Notes: generated by a model not told the origin, from the letters alone. DNA of 64,000 bases from Bacteroidia bacterium (GCA_020053795.1 JAGVMN010000004.1:1-64000), one strand, 5' to 3'; positions 8,869 to 17,413 are shown, counted from the stretch's first letter. Translations and numbers: made by a program.

Positions 8869-9390
8869 TTATTTCTTTCGCTCCATTCTTAATCCTCGTT
8901 CCATTAGGAAATCATTTATGTCAATGCATTTTACACCATTCTTAATAGCAACAGCAGGAATTTTGTTGTGTTTCGCTTTGTTCTCATTGGTTATCAGAAC
9001 AGAGTTATGAACCTTACAATATCCGATTAGGTAAGGGTCAGCTTCTTCTTTTCCTTCCGCTTGCTTCTTCGCATCAAAAAATCCCGTACTGAATTCTTCA
9101 TTTACAATTGGAATTGCAGCATTGATACTTGCTCCGTCAGTTTTTACTACAAAATGTTTTTTCCATTTCTTAACCCAGTTTTTTAAAAAATCTTGTTTGC
9201 CTTCATAACTGTTTATTTCATCTTCAACAAAATCTATTGTTCTGAAAGTGCCTTGTGCGATCAAGTCTTCAATTTCATCCCAAATTGCTTTGAACACAGG
9301 GTTGTCATACTTGAACAAATATTCAAGATTGATTAGGCCGTTCGTGTCAATGACATAAATTGTCTGTCCAGGGGTGAAATCTAATTGCAT
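8869..9390 (-). CDS. DUF4411 family PIN-like protein
   Basis: A 173-aa protein matching DUF4411, a PIN-domain-like (putative RNase toxin) family. Visible PIN-type features are the opening YVIDTNGLI with its acidic residue, a central acidic pair in FVEDEI, EEADPYLIGYC with a conserved Asp, and VLITNENKA before the last strand. PIN nucleases use such a cluster of acids to bind Mg2+ and cut RNA. The gene follows the XRE-ImmA/IrrE gene with only 2 bp between the upstream TGA and this ATG (TGATAATG), so the two are translated as a unit. This pairing of DUF4411 with an XRE/IrrE-type protein is a known toxin-antitoxin-like arrangement; the activity here is inferred. Confidence 0.85.
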   Translation of the reverse strand: MQLDFTPGQTIYVIDTNGLINLEYLFKYDNPVFKAIWDEIEDLIAQGTFRTIDFVEDEINSYEGKQDFLKNWVKKWKKHFVVKTDGASINAAIPIVNEEFSTGFFDAKKQAEGKEEADPYLIGYCKVHNSVLITNENKAKHNKIPAVAIKNGVKCIDINDFLMERGLRMERKK

Positions 9391-9392
9391 TA

Positions 9393-10541
9393 TCAGCCAT
9401 TCAGTAGTTGACGGGTTTTCGAAATGTAAGACAACTTAATACCTATAAAATCAGAGAGGTCTTTTAAATCAATTCTGTTTTGGTCAAAAGCCGAAAACGC
9501 TAGTGAGATATAGGTCCTGCCTTTTTCTTGAATGGCTTCTTTAGCAAGGTTTCTTCCTTCGGGAGTTTTGCTTCTCCCAAATGATGGTTTATTCCACACC
9601 TGATGTTTCTCATTGTAAAATGCCGCTGTGGTTAGCTTGTTTTCAAGCAAACTTCTGAGAATAGCTAAAGGCCCTGCATGAAAATAATTTCCAAGAGTAG
9701 TCAAATCTTTTAATCGCCAAATTTTATTACCTGCCAGTTTTTGTTCTTGCACAATATTCATTTGCAGGATTTCAGCAGAAGGAATTATTACTTCTGCTGA
9801 AAAAGCATTGCACCATTTTTCAATTTCAATAGTTGATTTCTCCGATAAGTCGCACAAACCGCCTTCGTTCAAAATGATGTGTCCTAACTCATGAAACAGA
9901 GTAAATATTTTTGCTGTTGCAGGTTCACCACCTCTTTTGATACCGATAATTGGAATTGCTTCATCGGTCAAAGAAAATCCTCTCAACCTATCTTGCGTCA
10001 AACCCAACTGGAATACTGCAACGCCAAGCGATTCAACTTTTTCAATGTATGCTTCCAAAGCATGATTGATGTTCTTTATTTCTCTTAACTCGTCAAGATT
10101 TAAAAACTGGCGAAGTCTAATTGCAACCAATTGCGGTTGGTCTTTTATAGAAGCAAAAAAGCTGAACTTAGGAATTTCAATTCCAAATTCCTGTTTCAAT
10201 TCAAAGAATGATTGTGATAAAGCACGGGCTTTGCGAATTGCCATGATTGACTTTTCGTGAAAGTTGCCAAGGTCTTTTGAATCAATTGTTCGTCTGTCTT
10301 TCGATAATGGTTTTTCCTTTGGTGGTTCTTTCAGAAGGAGCGTTGCAATGGTTCGTTTGTATGCTTTTGAAAACTCCTTCAACTCGTCTAAGGTGATTGG
10401 CTTTTCGCCGTCTTCCAACTGTGCCATTCTTTTGACTGATACTCCTGTTTTTTCTGCTGCCTGGTTTCGGTTTATGGCAAGCGATTCCCTTGCCCAAACA
10501 AGAACTTTGTGATTAACTTCTATGTGAATATTGTCGGACAT
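9393..10541 (-). CDS. XRE-family HTH with ImmA/IrrE metallo-endopeptidase domain
   Basis: A 382-aa fusion of an N-terminal XRE-type helix-turn-helix (about residues 12-60, with RNQAAEKTGVSVKRMAQLE) and a C-terminal ImmA/IrrE (COG2856) zinc peptidase domain. The zinc motif is H217-E218-L-G-H221. Proteins of this design act as DNA-binding antitoxins or regulators that can be cleaved or can cleave partner repressors. It lies directly upstream of the DUF4411 gene, 2 bp apart. The start at 10541 is preferred over an ATG 30 bp upstream, because a -7 promoter element lies between the two and the HTH domain begins normally from here. Probably autoregulated, inferred from the HTH and module type. Confidence 0.88.
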   Translation of the reverse strand: MSDNIHIEVNHKVLVWARESLAINRNQAAEKTGVSVKRMAQLEDGEKPITLDELKEFSKAYKRTIATLLLKEPPKEKPLSKDRRTIDSKDLGNFHEKSIMAIRKARALSQSFFELKQEFGIEIPKFSFFASIKDQPQLVAIRLRQFLNLDELREIKNINHALEAYIEKVESLGVAVFQLGLTQDRLRGFSLTDEAIPIIGIKRGGEPATAKIFTLFHELGHIILNEGGLCDLSEKSTIEIEKWCNAFSAEVIIPSAEILQMNIVQEQKLAGNKIWRLKDLTTLGNYFHAGPLAILRSLLENKLTTAAFYNEKHQVWNKPSFGRSKTPEGRNLAKEAIQEKGRTYISLAFSAFDQNRIDLKDLSDFIGIKLSYISKTRQLLNG

Positions 10542-10550
10542 ATTTCTGTT

Positions 10551-10558
10551 CAAAGTTA
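10551..10558 (-). promoter_or_regulatory. Candidate -7 element (TAACTTTG) for the XRE/DUF4411 pair
   Basis: TAACTTTG on the minus strand lies 9 bases before the ATG at 10541, implying a nearly leaderless transcript for the two-gene module. This supports the 10541 start. No -33 TTG at standard spacing. Confidence 0.4.
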
Positions 10559-10578
10559 GAAATATTTTCAAGTGTTTT

Positions 10579-10737
10579 CTATTCTTCAGTCACCAAAGTA
10601 ATTTTCTCCTCACTCATGGCATATTCCCATAGTTCAACTTTCTTTATTGTCGCTCTTATTTGTTCCAGTATAGTCTGGGTTTCTCTTGGAAACCCTGCTG
10701 TGTATTCATCAAGATCTTTGGCCGGAGTGGTCTTTAT
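10579..10737 (-). pseudogene. N-terminal fragment of a YdhG/DUF1801-type gene (copy A)
   Basis: This frame encodes the first third of a DUF1801 protein (KTTPAKDLDEYTAGFP, then RETQTILEQIRATIKK) and departs from the family after the KK near 10636, ending at 10579 with an unrelated tail (VELWEYAMSEEKITLV...). The codon where copy B has its ATG is ATA here (10737-10735), so the original start is also lost. It is the right flank of the island and is homologous to 8651..8747. Confidence 0.7.
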
Positions 10738-10741
10738 AAGG
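10640..10741. repeat. Right copy of about 100-bp imperfect direct repeat
   Basis: Direct counterpart of 8651..8747 (about 88% identity by eye; this copy keeps five bases that the left copy lacks). It marks the right edge of the toxin-like island. Confidence 0.75.
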
Positions 10742-10842
10742 CAAAAATACAATTCCTTAATTGCCAAGAAAGATTTGCATATTTGGAATTCAGATTAATA
10801 CTTGACAAGTGAAAAACACCTGAAACCTATAAAATTTTAAAA

Positions 10843-10882
10843 CACAAAAACCCCACCACCAACAAACAGGCAGCAGGGTTTG
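10843..10882 (-). terminator. Rho-independent terminator for the vWA gene
   Basis: A 13-bp stem pairs 10869-10881 with 10848-10860 (four G-U pairs, 8-base loop) and is followed on the minus strand by a T-rich run. It lies about 25 bp past the vWA stop codon. Confidence 0.7.
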
Positions 10883-10906
10883 TAAACCAACTTGAAAAAC
10901 CCGAAT

Positions 10907-12163
10907 TTATTCTTTCACGGTACCTTTCAGTTCTATGCCTTTGCCGCCTGTTTGTTTCTTCATGGTGCTGTAAACCTTGTTGGAGAAACTGTTGGAACTG
11001 ACATCTGATTCCGATGCTGTTTTGGTTTTGATGTACTCGTTTCGTTTTGATATATTTAGCTGCAATGCTGCCCGGGCAGAGTCGCGATCGGCTTTCATTT
11101 TTTGCAGATAGGCTGTCCTTTGGGCCACCGTCAAGGGTTGCAGGGTTTCTGATAAAAGCTCTTTGCGGATGGTATCAACTTTCACCACACCGTTGGCGTA
11201 GTCTGTCACCAGATCGTTTTTGAAATAGACGTCTTTGGTCACACCCTTAGTGGTTTTGTACTCTGCACGGCTGGCATTTTCGCTGGATTTCCCTTTGCTG
11301 TAAATGTCGTTTGCCTGCACTTTGCTACTTTCTTTTGAGACTCTAATTGTGTACGTACCGTAATAAACCACGGTGTTGTCAATGGTGTTTTGCAATCGGG
11401 CAATGTCATCATCATAAGGAGTGGTTAGCACATAGCCGTTGGCATTTTGATCTACAGGAATATAATCCCCGCCGGTGATCATAGCCACTTCACGCCAAAC
11501 TTGTTCGGCACCGGCACAGTTGCCCATTTTCAGGGTATTGATATAAATGCCTTTTTTCACCGCCTCGCGACAGGTGACCGGATATTTAACATCGTTTTGG
11601 TAATCCATATGTGGCGGACAATCACCCACCTGAAACACCGCTTTGTAAACGGCGGTGTCCGCATACCACTGAAACTTATTGACGGCATCGAACAAAGCCT
11701 GATTGACACTTTCGGGCGAATCGCCGCCTCCGGTGGCCACCATGTCCATCAGTTTGCCATAAACAGAGTCTATGTCTTCTGTAAATTCAATTCTTTTGGT
11801 TACAAAGTCATCACCACGGTCGCGGTAAAACACCATCCCGATTTGTAATTCGGGTTTGGGATCGGCCTGAAGAAGGCTGCTGGCGATGCTCCAGATTTTT
11901 TGCTTGGCTGTGGCAATCAGTCCACCCATGCTTCCGGTAACATCGAGGCAAAACACCAATTGGATGCGTTTGCTCTGCTCCAAAGTTGGTTGACCCTCAG
12001 AATTGAGATTGTTAAGATTTGGATTTTGAGAAATAGGGGGTTGAAGTTGGTGAGGTTGAACGAGAATACTTTGGGGATGATTCCACTCCTTGTCGGGTTG
12101 TGCCGTTGTACTGCCCAGGCATGTCACACATACCCAAAGGCCAATGATTGTTGTTGCTTTCAT
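10907..12163 (-). CDS. Secreted von Willebrand factor A domain protein
   Basis: A 418-aa protein with an N-terminal signal peptide (cleavage likely after TTA, about residue 21) and a vWA domain from about residue 66. The metal-ion-dependent adhesion site begins DVTGSMGG (a D-x-T-G-S form of DxSxS), and GGGDSPESVNQAL supplies the conserved downstream Asp region. The C-terminal third is charged and probably helical (repeated Lys/Arg/Glu with AYLQKMKADRDSARAAL). It has no T9SS domain, so it is predicted to be periplasmic. It lies downstream of the ARPP-1 gene on the same strand, separated by 130 bp of REP-like hairpins. A binding or chaperone-like role is inferred; no ligand can be read. Confidence 0.82.
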   Translation of the reverse strand: MKATTIIGLWVCVTCLGSTTAQPDKEWNHPQSILVQPHQLQPPISQNPNLNNLNSEGQPTLEQSKRIQLVFCLDVTGSMGGLIATAKQKIWSIASSLLQADPKPELQIGMVFYRDRGDDFVTKRIEFTEDIDSVYGKLMDMVATGGGDSPESVNQALFDAVNKFQWYADTAVYKAVFQVGDCPPHMDYQNDVKYPVTCREAVKKGIYINTLKMGNCAGAEQVWREVAMITGGDYIPVDQNANGYVLTTPYDDDIARLQNTIDNTVVYYGTYTIRVSKESSKVQANDIYSKGKSSENASRAEYKTTKGVTKDVYFKNDLVTDYANGVVKVDTIRKELLSETLQPLTVAQRTAYLQKMKADRDSARAALQLNISKRNEYIKTKTASESDVSSNSFSNKVYSTMKKQTGGKGIELKGTVKE

Positions 12164-12203
12164 AATTTTAGGATTTATTTTTTGCTTTAAGTTTTCACTC
12201 TAT

Positions 12204-12298
12204 TGGCCCCTGAGTTTGTCGAAGGGCTCTTTTAATTTGAGCCGCGAAGCATCGCGGCTTTACTTTGGGTTTGTACCCTGACCGAAGTCGAAGGGTCA
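12204..12298. repeat. Cluster of three REP-like hairpins
   Basis: Three palindromic units stand side by side: CCCCTGAGTTTGTCGAAGGG around 12206-12225; a perfect hairpin GCCGCGA-AGCA-TCGCGGC at 12241-12258; and CCCTGACCGAAGTCGAAGGG around 12275-12295, which abuts the ARPP-1 stop codon. Units of the form CCTGA...TCGAAGG are a common dispersed repeat type in Bacteroidota. They may stabilise or terminate the upstream transcript. Confidence 0.6.
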
Positions 12299-13294
12299 CT
12301 TCTTATAGTAGTTCAAGTGAATTTTCTGTCCGTTGCTTTTCAGCATGGTACCACTTTGCATTACCTGTGTTTCTTGTTTGTCTTCGTCCTGCAGAAATTC
12401 GCTGAGAAAAGCCATGACCCTTGATGCGGCAATGGCCACAACTGAACCATAAGTGATGGCATCAACGGCCGCAGATTTAATCAGTTGCGGAGACTGTTTG
12501 CGGAACATCTGGTTGGTGGCAAACAAATCTGCACTGATGATGGTATCCCCTGTGACGGCTACAAAGCCTATATAATTGGAGTCTTCCAACATCAGTTTTT
12601 CATAGTGCTTCATATATTTGGCTACTTCAGTATTCAGGGCATCGGAGTTTTGAAGGGCTGCATAGGTGCCGGAGGAAGTTTGTGATTTGTTTTTCTTAGT
12701 GGCATCGGCCACTTCTTCCCAAACCTTGCCCTGGTTTTTATCAACGACGGCTTTCCTTCTAACCTGTCCGGTTGCGACTCCAATGGTACCGTTAAACTGG
12801 TATCCGCTGTTTTGTGGCGTCCATCGGCCATGCTCCACACAAAAAACCGATACCTGCACTTTGCCACTCTTAGGTGGCAACATTACATCCTGCCCAATGA
12901 CCCGGTCCTGCTTTCCGCCGGTAACAACTTCCCCTGCTAAAATCATAATGGTGTCTTTAGAAATGTTTTCGATCTCCAATGTGTTGACGGTACCATCTCC
13001 CAATTCAGTAACCTTAATTTTTTTTGCTTTCAAAGCTTCCTGCAAACTGGTGTGATTGCCAATGCTTTTATACTCGTTTCTAAGGGTTTCGTTGGCACGC
13101 AGCATATAGATACGCAGGTTGCCGTAGGTGAAGCGGTCTTCCATTTTTTTGAAGTCGCTGTTTTCGTTCAGTGTGTATTTGCCGTTTTCCTGGCTGACAA
13201 AAGTTGGGTTGCCGACACTGATGTTTTGAAGGTTTAGTTGTGCCCTCGATGTTTCAAAGGCAAACAGTGCAATAATAAAAAGGTATTTTTTCAT
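12296..13294 (-). CDS. Secreted ARPP-1 domain protein
   Basis: A 332-aa protein starting at ATG 13294 with a signal peptide (KKYLFIIALFAF, cleavage near SRA). The centre matches the ARPP-1 domain (ARG and rhodanese-phosphatase-superfamily-associated protein): LAGEVVTGGKQDRVIGQDVM, then LPPKSGKVQVSVFCVEHGRW (about residues 120-165). The biochemical role of ARPP-1 is unknown. A region rich in Lys and Gln follows, then a helical segment. The gene is upstream of the vWA gene on the same strand, so the two secreted proteins may work together. An in-frame ATG 21 bp further upstream exists, but the 13294 start gives the cleaner signal peptide. Confidence 0.78.
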   Translation of the reverse strand: MKKYLFIIALFAFETSRAQLNLQNISVGNPTFVSQENGKYTLNENSDFKKMEDRFTYGNLRIYMLRANETLRNEYKSIGNHTSLQEALKAKKIKVTELGDGTVNTLEIENISKDTIMILAGEVVTGGKQDRVIGQDVMLPPKSGKVQVSVFCVEHGRWTPQNSGYQFNGTIGVATGQVRRKAVVDKNQGKVWEEVADATKKNKSQTSSGTYAALQNSDALNTEVAKYMKHYEKLMLEDSNYIGFVAVTGDTIISADLFATNQMFRKQSPQLIKSAAVDAITYGSVVAIAASRVMAFLSEFLQDEDKQETQVMQSGTMLKSNGQKIHLNYYKK

Positions 13295-13462
13295 GACGTT
13301 TTGTGTTAAATTCAATTCAAAGGTCTGGTGCCTTTTTTAACTATTTTTTTGAAATGAGTGAAACGCCGTGGCAAATGAGTGAATGCTTACCTTTTGCTTG
13401 TGAACAGGCATTATAGCCAAAAGAAAAACCCCGAATTCAGATTATGGCATTTTTTCGCTGCT

Positions 13463-13470
13463 TATCTTTG
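13463..13470 (+). promoter_or_regulatory. Candidate -7 element (TATCTTTG) for the histidine kinase
   Basis: TATCTTTG lies 21 bases before the proposed TTG start at 13492 and inside the reading frame that would begin at ATG 13444, arguing that translation starts downstream. No -33 TTG. Confidence 0.4.
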
Positions 13471-13491
13471 CTTGAGTTTTTACAGGAAACA

Positions 13492-15423
13492 TTGAAAATA
13501 ACATTTGTCATAGTGTTCATTCTGATTACCATTCAGGGGTTTTGCCAAACCAGTGGTGGTAGGGAAAATGTGACAAAAAAAGCCAAACAGGTAAGTTCTT
13601 CTACGCCTATGGAATTGGTGAACGAGGCCAACAAACGCTCGGAAACAGATGCTGCCAAAAGTATGGAACTTGCTACCACTGCTCTTGAAAGGAGTTTGAG
13701 TCAGAAGGATAAAAAGGGAGAATATTATTCTTACAATACCCTCGGAACACTCTATTACAATATCGGCAACTGGGCCAAAGCGGTGCAATATTTCACGCTT
13801 GCCCGCAACGGTTTCACAAGCATCAAAGACGAAAAAGGAAAATCCTATTCCGAAAAGTATCTGGCTCTGGCTCTGGAAAAACAAAAGAACTATGGCGAGG
13901 CTCTAAAGGTAACATCTTCCGCACCGAGTAGGGTAAGCAGTAAAGAAGAAGAAGTCAGAAGTAAGTATAATAAGGCCCGGCTAAAATCAAAAGCCGGTAA
14001 AGACAAAGAAGCCATTTCTGAATTGAAATCACTGGCAAGGGACACCACACTTTCTATTGAAAACAAAATTCAGATTTATAAGGAACTGGGAGATTTATAC
14101 GTGGCAAGTAATGATACCGCTAGTGCTTTTAAAGCTTATGATGAGGTTTTGCAGGTAGAAAACGAAGGGACGTATCAGTTAAATTTATCCAAAACCGGAA
14201 AAGTGGGATATTTTGACGTGCTAAAAAAAGTGAGCGACCTTAACATCAAAAGCGGAAATGAAGCAGATAATTTCCTGCTTCAGAATACCATTCTGGCTCA
14301 GGGCTTGAAAAGCAAAGACCCTGATCTGGTGCAGGCTGCCAACCTGAACATCGGCACCACGCTGATGAGTCAGGATCAGGAAATTAAAGCCATTCCCTTT
14401 TTATTTACGAGTGCAAGCATTGCCCGTAGCCGCAGCAATCCGGTCGAAGAGCAGAAAAGCGTGAAGGAACTGGCTCAGGCCTACGAAAATCTGGGGCAAT
14501 ACGACAAGGCGTTGGATGTTTACAAGCGATATGTGCAATTGTCGGATTCTTTTAAAATCCTGCAGGCCGGAAGTGAGGAAGCCGCTTTGGCTTTAAATGC
14601 GGAATTTCTGAAGCAGGAAGACCGAATACGGGGACTGATGGACAGTCAAAAGGAAAAAGAAGTCAGCATTAAAAGGCAAAGAAATATTCTCTGGACGTTG
14701 GGTGGTGGGCTCATGCTTTTTGTATTGCTCACCTGGGCTTTGGTTCGGAACATTCGTCAAAAGCAAAAGGCCAATATGCTCATCAAACTGCAAAGTCTGA
14801 GAACACAGATGAATCCGCATTTCATTTTTAACTCGCTGAACAGTGTCAATAATTTCATCGCCAAGAATGACGAACGCAGTGCCAACCGTTACTTGTCAGA
14901 GTTCAGCAAGCTGATGCGGACCGTCCTTAAAAACAGTGATCAGGACTTTGTGAGCCTGGCTTCTGAGATTCAAACATTGGGCATCTATCTTGAGCTGGAG
15001 CATTTCCGGTTCGGTGATAAATTCGAGTACCGCCTTGAAGTGGCCCCTGAAGTAGAGCCCGAGGCGGTGCAAATTCCCTCCATGCTCATACAACCCTATA
15101 TCGAAAATGCGATATGGCACGGGCTTCGGTACAAAGAAGAAAAGGGCGTATTGGAAGTGAAGTTTTTTATTGAGGGCAAGAAGTTGTATTGCAGCATTTT
15201 TGATAACGGGATTGGCCGCAGGAAATCGGCGGAACTGAAAACCGATCATCAAAAGATCTATCAGAGCACCGGAATAAAAAACACCAAAGAACGGATTGAA
15301 ATACTGAACAAGCTGCACGGTACCTCACTTGGCATCACCATACAGGACATAGAGGAAGGCGAAGAAAAGGGGACATTGGTTAAGATTTCGCTGCCATACA
15401 TTATGGAGGAGATAGTTGTATGA
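13492..15423 (+). CDS. TPR-containing LytS/YehU-type sensor histidine kinase
   Basis: A membrane sensor kinase with a signal peptide, a periplasmic tetratricopeptide region (about 50-380), one transmembrane segment (NILWTLGGGLMLFVLLTWAL) and a cytoplasmic His_kinase domain (PF06580) plus ATPase domain. The phospho-acceptor lies in QMNPHFIFNSLNS (codon at 14818-14820), and the ATPase shows IQPYIENAIWHG and FDNGIGRR. TTG at 13492 is preferred over ATG 13444: it gives a clean signal sequence (KITFVIVFILITIQGF) and lies just after a -7 element. From this start the protein is 643 aa. The partner regulator is the LytTR protein at 16534, separated by an unrelated gene. Confidence 0.88.
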   Translation: MKITFVIVFILITIQGFCQTSGGRENVTKKAKQVSSSTPMELVNEANKRSETDAAKSMELATTALERSLSQKDKKGEYYSYNTLGTLYYNIGNWAKAVQYFTLARNGFTSIKDEKGKSYSEKYLALALEKQKNYGEALKVTSSAPSRVSSKEEEVRSKYNKARLKSKAGKDKEAISELKSLARDTTLSIENKIQIYKELGDLYVASNDTASAFKAYDEVLQVENEGTYQLNLSKTGKVGYFDVLKKVSDLNIKSGNEADNFLLQNTILAQGLKSKDPDLVQAANLNIGTTLMSQDQEIKAIPFLFTSASIARSRSNPVEEQKSVKELAQAYENLGQYDKALDVYKRYVQLSDSFKILQAGSEEAALALNAEFLKQEDRIRGLMDSQKEKEVSIKRQRNILWTLGGGLMLFVLLTWALVRNIRQKQKANMLIKLQSLRTQMNPHFIFNSLNSVNNFIAKNDERSANRYLSEFSKLMRTVLKNSDQDFVSLASEIQTLGIYLELEHFRFGDKFEYRLEVAPEVEPEAVQIPSMLIQPYIENAIWHGLRYKEEKGVLEVKFFIEGKKLYCSIFDNGIGRRKSAELKTDHQKIYQSTGIKNTKERIEILNKLHGTSLGITIQDIEEGEEKGTLVKISLPYIMEEIVV

Positions 15424-15496
15424 AGATTTTGACTGATCTGTTTTGTCACATAATATTTTTCGGTTATTCGATGTTTAGAAAAACTCTTTCAAGACC

Positions 15497-16363
15497 ATGA
15501 TGAAAGCACATATTTCGACATTCTTTTTTGTTTTTACATTTCTGAATTCTGTCAATGGGAAACAATTTGAAAATGATAAAGGAAGTAATTCAGACTCTAT
15601 TAAAATTCCCTTTTATTTTGGACTTAATGTTAATGGTCCAACTTTTATTCAGATTAAAAATTCAATGGACAGTATTGTATTTAATCATGAAGGCGATTGG
15701 AAGGATTGGGGCTCCCAGTATCAAAAGACTTTATTAAAGGGGAAGTATCGAATTTTCATAAAGGTCGATCAAAACAGCTTGAATACCTTGATTGCAGAAG
15801 AACATTTTGAAATAATTGGGAATGAAACGCTAATAGATGTTTCTGTAGTTTTAATTAGAGGAAGGACACCTTGTAAAGAACTAATAGTAACTAAATACTA
15901 CGGTAATGAATTTGATATCAAGCTTAAGAGAATATGGAACCCACAATCCCAATTTGAAATGGATTCTTCCTTTCTTCCTGATTATGAAGTATTGAATTCA
16001 TCTGATTCTTTGCTTTATGGAATCTATCATAGGTTTTCTTCATCAATGTCAATTAGCTGGGTTCAACTTCACTATATTACTTTTTTAAGGTATCAAAAAT
16101 TTGAGAATGGTAATTGGTTGACTATTTCCTGCAATGCCCCGAGAATTCAAATGGGACTCAAGCCAAATGAGAAAGGTTGTACACTGAAGGATATGCGACT
16201 TGATTGTAATACTAATAACTTTCAAAAAAAAATTAGATATCGTGTCATTTTTCAGTACGGAATTAATAATACTATTGTTAGAATTCCTGAAAAGAGGGAT
16301 GAATCATTTACTTATATTGAACCTCATGTTTACCAAATATATGATGAATTTACAATCGAATAA
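15497..16363 (+). CDS. Secreted protein of unknown function between kinase and regulator
   Basis: A 288-aa protein with a clear signal peptide (FFFVFTFLNSVNG, cleavage near residue 21) and no family I can recognise. After the signal it is rich in Asn, Ile, Lys and aromatic residues and looks like a mostly beta, soluble domain; four Cys lie in the second half (in SCNAP, KGCTL and LDCNT, plus TPCKE earlier), which could form disulfides. No T9SS sorting domain and no lipobox are seen. Its base composition is visibly more AT-rich than the kinase and regulator on either side, suggesting a later arrival. The start could equally be the second Met, at 15500. Confidence 0.65.
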   Translation: MMKAHISTFFFVFTFLNSVNGKQFENDKGSNSDSIKIPFYFGLNVNGPTFIQIKNSMDSIVFNHEGDWKDWGSQYQKTLLKGKYRIFIKVDQNSLNTLIAEEHFEIIGNETLIDVSVVLIRGRTPCKELIVTKYYGNEFDIKLKRIWNPQSQFEMDSSFLPDYEVLNSSDSLLYGIYHRFSSSMSISWVQLHYITFLRYQKFENGNWLTISCNAPRIQMGLKPNEKGCTLKDMRLDCNTNNFQKKIRYRVIFQYGINNTIVRIPEKRDESFTYIEPHVYQIYDEFTIE

Positions 16364-16533
16364 TATTCGACCACAAGTATATTGTAATGTTGGTTTTTGG
16401 TTTGCAAATTTTCTTCTCCTAACTACCATTGTTCCGGTTGGAAAGTTTTGTGTCCAAAGCGGCACTTAAATCGGCCTCTGATAAATAGCGAGGTGTGGTA
16501 AACGAAATTTAATAATAGTCTGAGTGCATAATT

Positions 16534-17286
16534 ATGAGCATTAAAACAATCACCGCCCTCATCGTTGACGACGAAGCTGCCGCCAGAGAAACACTGTTGG
16601 CTTATATCGGAAAATACTGTGAAGGTGTCAACGTGATTGGCGAGGCGGCAGACGTTCCCTCGGCTGTTGAGACGATCAACCGCCTGAAACCGGAATTGGT
16701 TTTTCTGGATGTGGAAATGCCTTTCGGCAACGCCTTCGATGTATTGGAAAATACAGCCGCTATTGGATTCGAGACCATCTTTATAACCGCCTACAGCGAA
16801 TATGCTATCAACGCGTTTAACTTCAGTGCTGCCTATTATATCCTGAAACCGGTTGACATTGGCGAACTGATTAAAGCGGTGAACAAAGTGAGAACCTCCC
16901 TGAGTCAAAAATCAGTTCCGCGGGTTTCGCAGGTTTTGTATGAGAATATGCGGCATCCCGAAAACAAAAAATTGGTCTTGCCCACTACCACCGGGTTCGA
17001 AGTGGTGGCCATCAAAGACATTGTTCGCCTCAGCGGCAGCAGCAACTATACCGAGATATTCCTCAGCGACGGGAAAAAGAAAGTAGTCAGCAAGGTATTA
17101 AAATTCTTCGAAGAAATGCTTTCCGATCAAGGATTTATGCGGGTACACAAGAGTCATATCATCAACCTAGAACAAATAAAAAAATATCATAAGGGCAGGG
17201 GAGGGAGTTTAGAGTTGAGCGATGGTGTCGAGATAGAAGTTTCACCCAACAAGAAGCAAGAGTTGCTTGGGCATTTCGGGGGTTGA
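16534..17286 (+). CDS. LytTR-family response regulator
   Basis: A 250-aa cytoplasmic response regulator. The receiver domain (about 5-120) has the acidic pair VDDE near the N-terminus, phospho-acceptor D59 in FLDVEMP, and the KP of YYILKPVD. The C-terminal LytTR DNA-binding domain (about 145-248) shows IKDIVRLSGSSNYTEIFL and MRVHKSHIINLEQI, which are standard for the family. It is the expected partner of the LytS-type kinase at 13.5-15.4 kb. The gene starts 170 bp after the intervening unknown gene, so it may have its own promoter. Targets cannot be deduced. Confidence 0.92.
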   Translation: MSIKTITALIVDDEAAARETLLAYIGKYCEGVNVIGEAADVPSAVETINRLKPELVFLDVEMPFGNAFDVLENTAAIGFETIFITAYSEYAINAFNFSAAYYILKPVDIGELIKAVNKVRTSLSQKSVPRVSQVLYENMRHPENKKLVLPTTTGFEVVAIKDIVRLSGSSNYTEIFLSDGKKKVVSKVLKFFEEMLSDQGFMRVHKSHIINLEQIKKYHKGRGGSLELSDGVEIEVSPNKKQELLGHFGG

Positions 17287-17413
17287 TCAATCAATTGAAT
17301 TTTGATTTCGTTTTCAATCATTTTGATTCTTATTTCCATAGTAAGAACAACTTAGGTTTAAGTTCTTTGTTAAATGCTTCGAACACATTATCATCGCTAA
17401 AAAAGATATCGCC

